From assembly GCA_964648045.1 (NCBI GenBank), contig CAZYNU010000040.1, positions 1 through 7,370 of the forward strand: 7,370 bases of DNA, written 5' to 3'. Position numbers and translations under genes: made by a program. This DNA comes from JAGOUB01 sp964648045 (lineage in GTDB: Bacteria > Patescibacteriota > Gracilibacteria > Peribacterales > Peribacteraceae). The notes beneath the pieces were generated by a model, which was not told where the DNA came from, did not search any database, and worked only from the letters and a program-made list of their open reading frames with translations. Below, piece after piece: positions 6,828 to 7,370 of this stretch (positions are counted from its first letter, which is position 1; the number at the start of each line of letters is the position of its first letter).

Positions 6828-7312
6828 GGGGCGGTAGCGACGAGCGAGCGTTCCATGTGGAATGGGATTCGTTCCACATCGGGTCCGAAAGGTGAGATGG
6901 GCCACTGCTCCCAGTACAGCTCAATGGCGCGAATTTCCGGGTGCGCGGCTTGCTCGCGAGTCAGTACCTGTCGCGCGATTTGGTGGTAGATCGCGGCCAG
7001 ATCAAACGGCGCTTCGGCGTCTTTGCGCCAGTGGATGAACGGAACGTACTGCCGAATGGCCGCCTCTGGCTGAACCATCGGGTAGTACGGCGAAAGATCC
7101 ACCGCCTGGCGACTGCCGTCTTCGCGTACGGCCTGCGCAGTGAGGGCGAAGCTGTAGGGGGTGGCGCTCTGGTAGGGGGCCATCATTCCGTAGCTCAAGA
7201 CGATCACCGGCCACGGCAGCACCAGCGTGCGCGTCATGGTGTAGATGAAGGCTGCCAGGTTGATGGCGATGAAGCCGATCAGGACCAGCCACTGGCAGGC
7301 GCGGGTGACCAT
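6824..7312 (-). CDS. Membrane-anchored companion of the HTTM protein
   Basis: From ATG 7312 this encodes 162 residues. One membrane segment lies at about 8-25 and a second hydrophobic stretch at 29-44. A soluble tail follows, in which SYGMMAPYQSATPYSF, then a VREDGSRQAVDLSP strand, an amphipathic helix (104-122) and an AIELYWEQWPISP strand can be picked out. Bacterial HTTM proteins are often encoded beside, or fused to, a tail of this type ('mf.P....y', 'dG..vdl', an 'l...vc.r' helix), so I infer it works with the HTTM protein at the membrane. The stop overlaps the HTTM start as ATGA. The true start is not secure because the frame stays open to the window edge: TTG 7366 and CTG 7321 are in frame, and an AAGGAG sits 19 bases before the ATG but 10 before the CTG. 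No enzymatic motif is visible. Confidence 0.72.
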   Translation of the reverse strand: MVTRACQWLVLIGFIAINLAAFIYTMTRTLVLPWPVIVLSYGMMAPYQSATPYSFALTAQAVREDGSRQAVDLSPYYPMVQPEAAIRQYVPFIHWRKDAEAPFDLAAIYHQIARQVLTREQAAHPEIRAIELYWEQWPISPFGPDVERIPFHMERSLVATAP

Positions 7313-7319
7313 TTCTCTC

Positions 7320-7348
7320 AGTGTGTCAGTTCTCCTTCGTATTGTCAG
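7320..7348 (-). promoter_or_regulatory. Weak candidate promoter for the HTTM operon
   Basis: On the minus strand CTGACA (7348-7343) is followed by a 17-base spacer and CACACT (7325-7320), which ends 7 bases before ATG 7312. The -35 box has one mismatch, but the -10 box matches TATAAT at only three of six positions. The spacing repeats the near-leaderless layout of the promoter at 5517-5544, which is the only reason it is listed. Confidence 0.2.
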
Positions 7349-7370
7349 TAGTCGGCAGTTTTTCAATGGG

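Overview
The window holds seven protein genes in two convergent blocks, with no tRNA, rRNA, CRISPR array or recognisable mobile element. The organism is a bacterium using the standard code, since TGA ends several genes cleanly at start/stop overlaps. Its lineage is uncertain. The penicillin-binding protein ends in a KTGTSN motif followed by two cysteines and a YGVNNVW stretch. Together with weak Shine-Dalgarno signals, possible leaderless starts and a tiny chorismate-mutase-like protein, this recalls uncultivated lineages of the Candidate Phyla Radiation type. That placement is a low-confidence inference.

Left block, + strand, 2-3437: three genes joined by two 4-base ATGA overlaps. The first is cut by the left edge. 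It is a large protein with a beta-rich middle and an M23-like (LysM/lysostaphin-type) metallopeptidase fold at its C-terminus. The second is a small cysteine-rich lipoprotein. The third is an exported protein that appears to hold two PsbP-like domains. Genes two and three are much more AT-rich than the right block. This looks like an accessory set acting outside the membrane. I read it as a possible cell-wall hydrolase with two exported partners, but no function is proven.

Right block, - strand, 7312 down to 3469: a small membrane-anchored protein overlaps by ATGA an HTTM (vitamin K-dependent gamma-carboxylase-like) multi-pass membrane protein. Next come a very acidic 77-residue protein with a chorismate-mutase-like helical pattern and then a bifunctional class A penicillin-binding protein. 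The last gene has its own well-formed promoter, placed so close to the ATG that its mRNA would be nearly leaderless. The two blocks meet tail to tail across a 31-base gap at 3438-3468 in which I see no terminator hairpin. No stretch over 300 bases lacks a gene.
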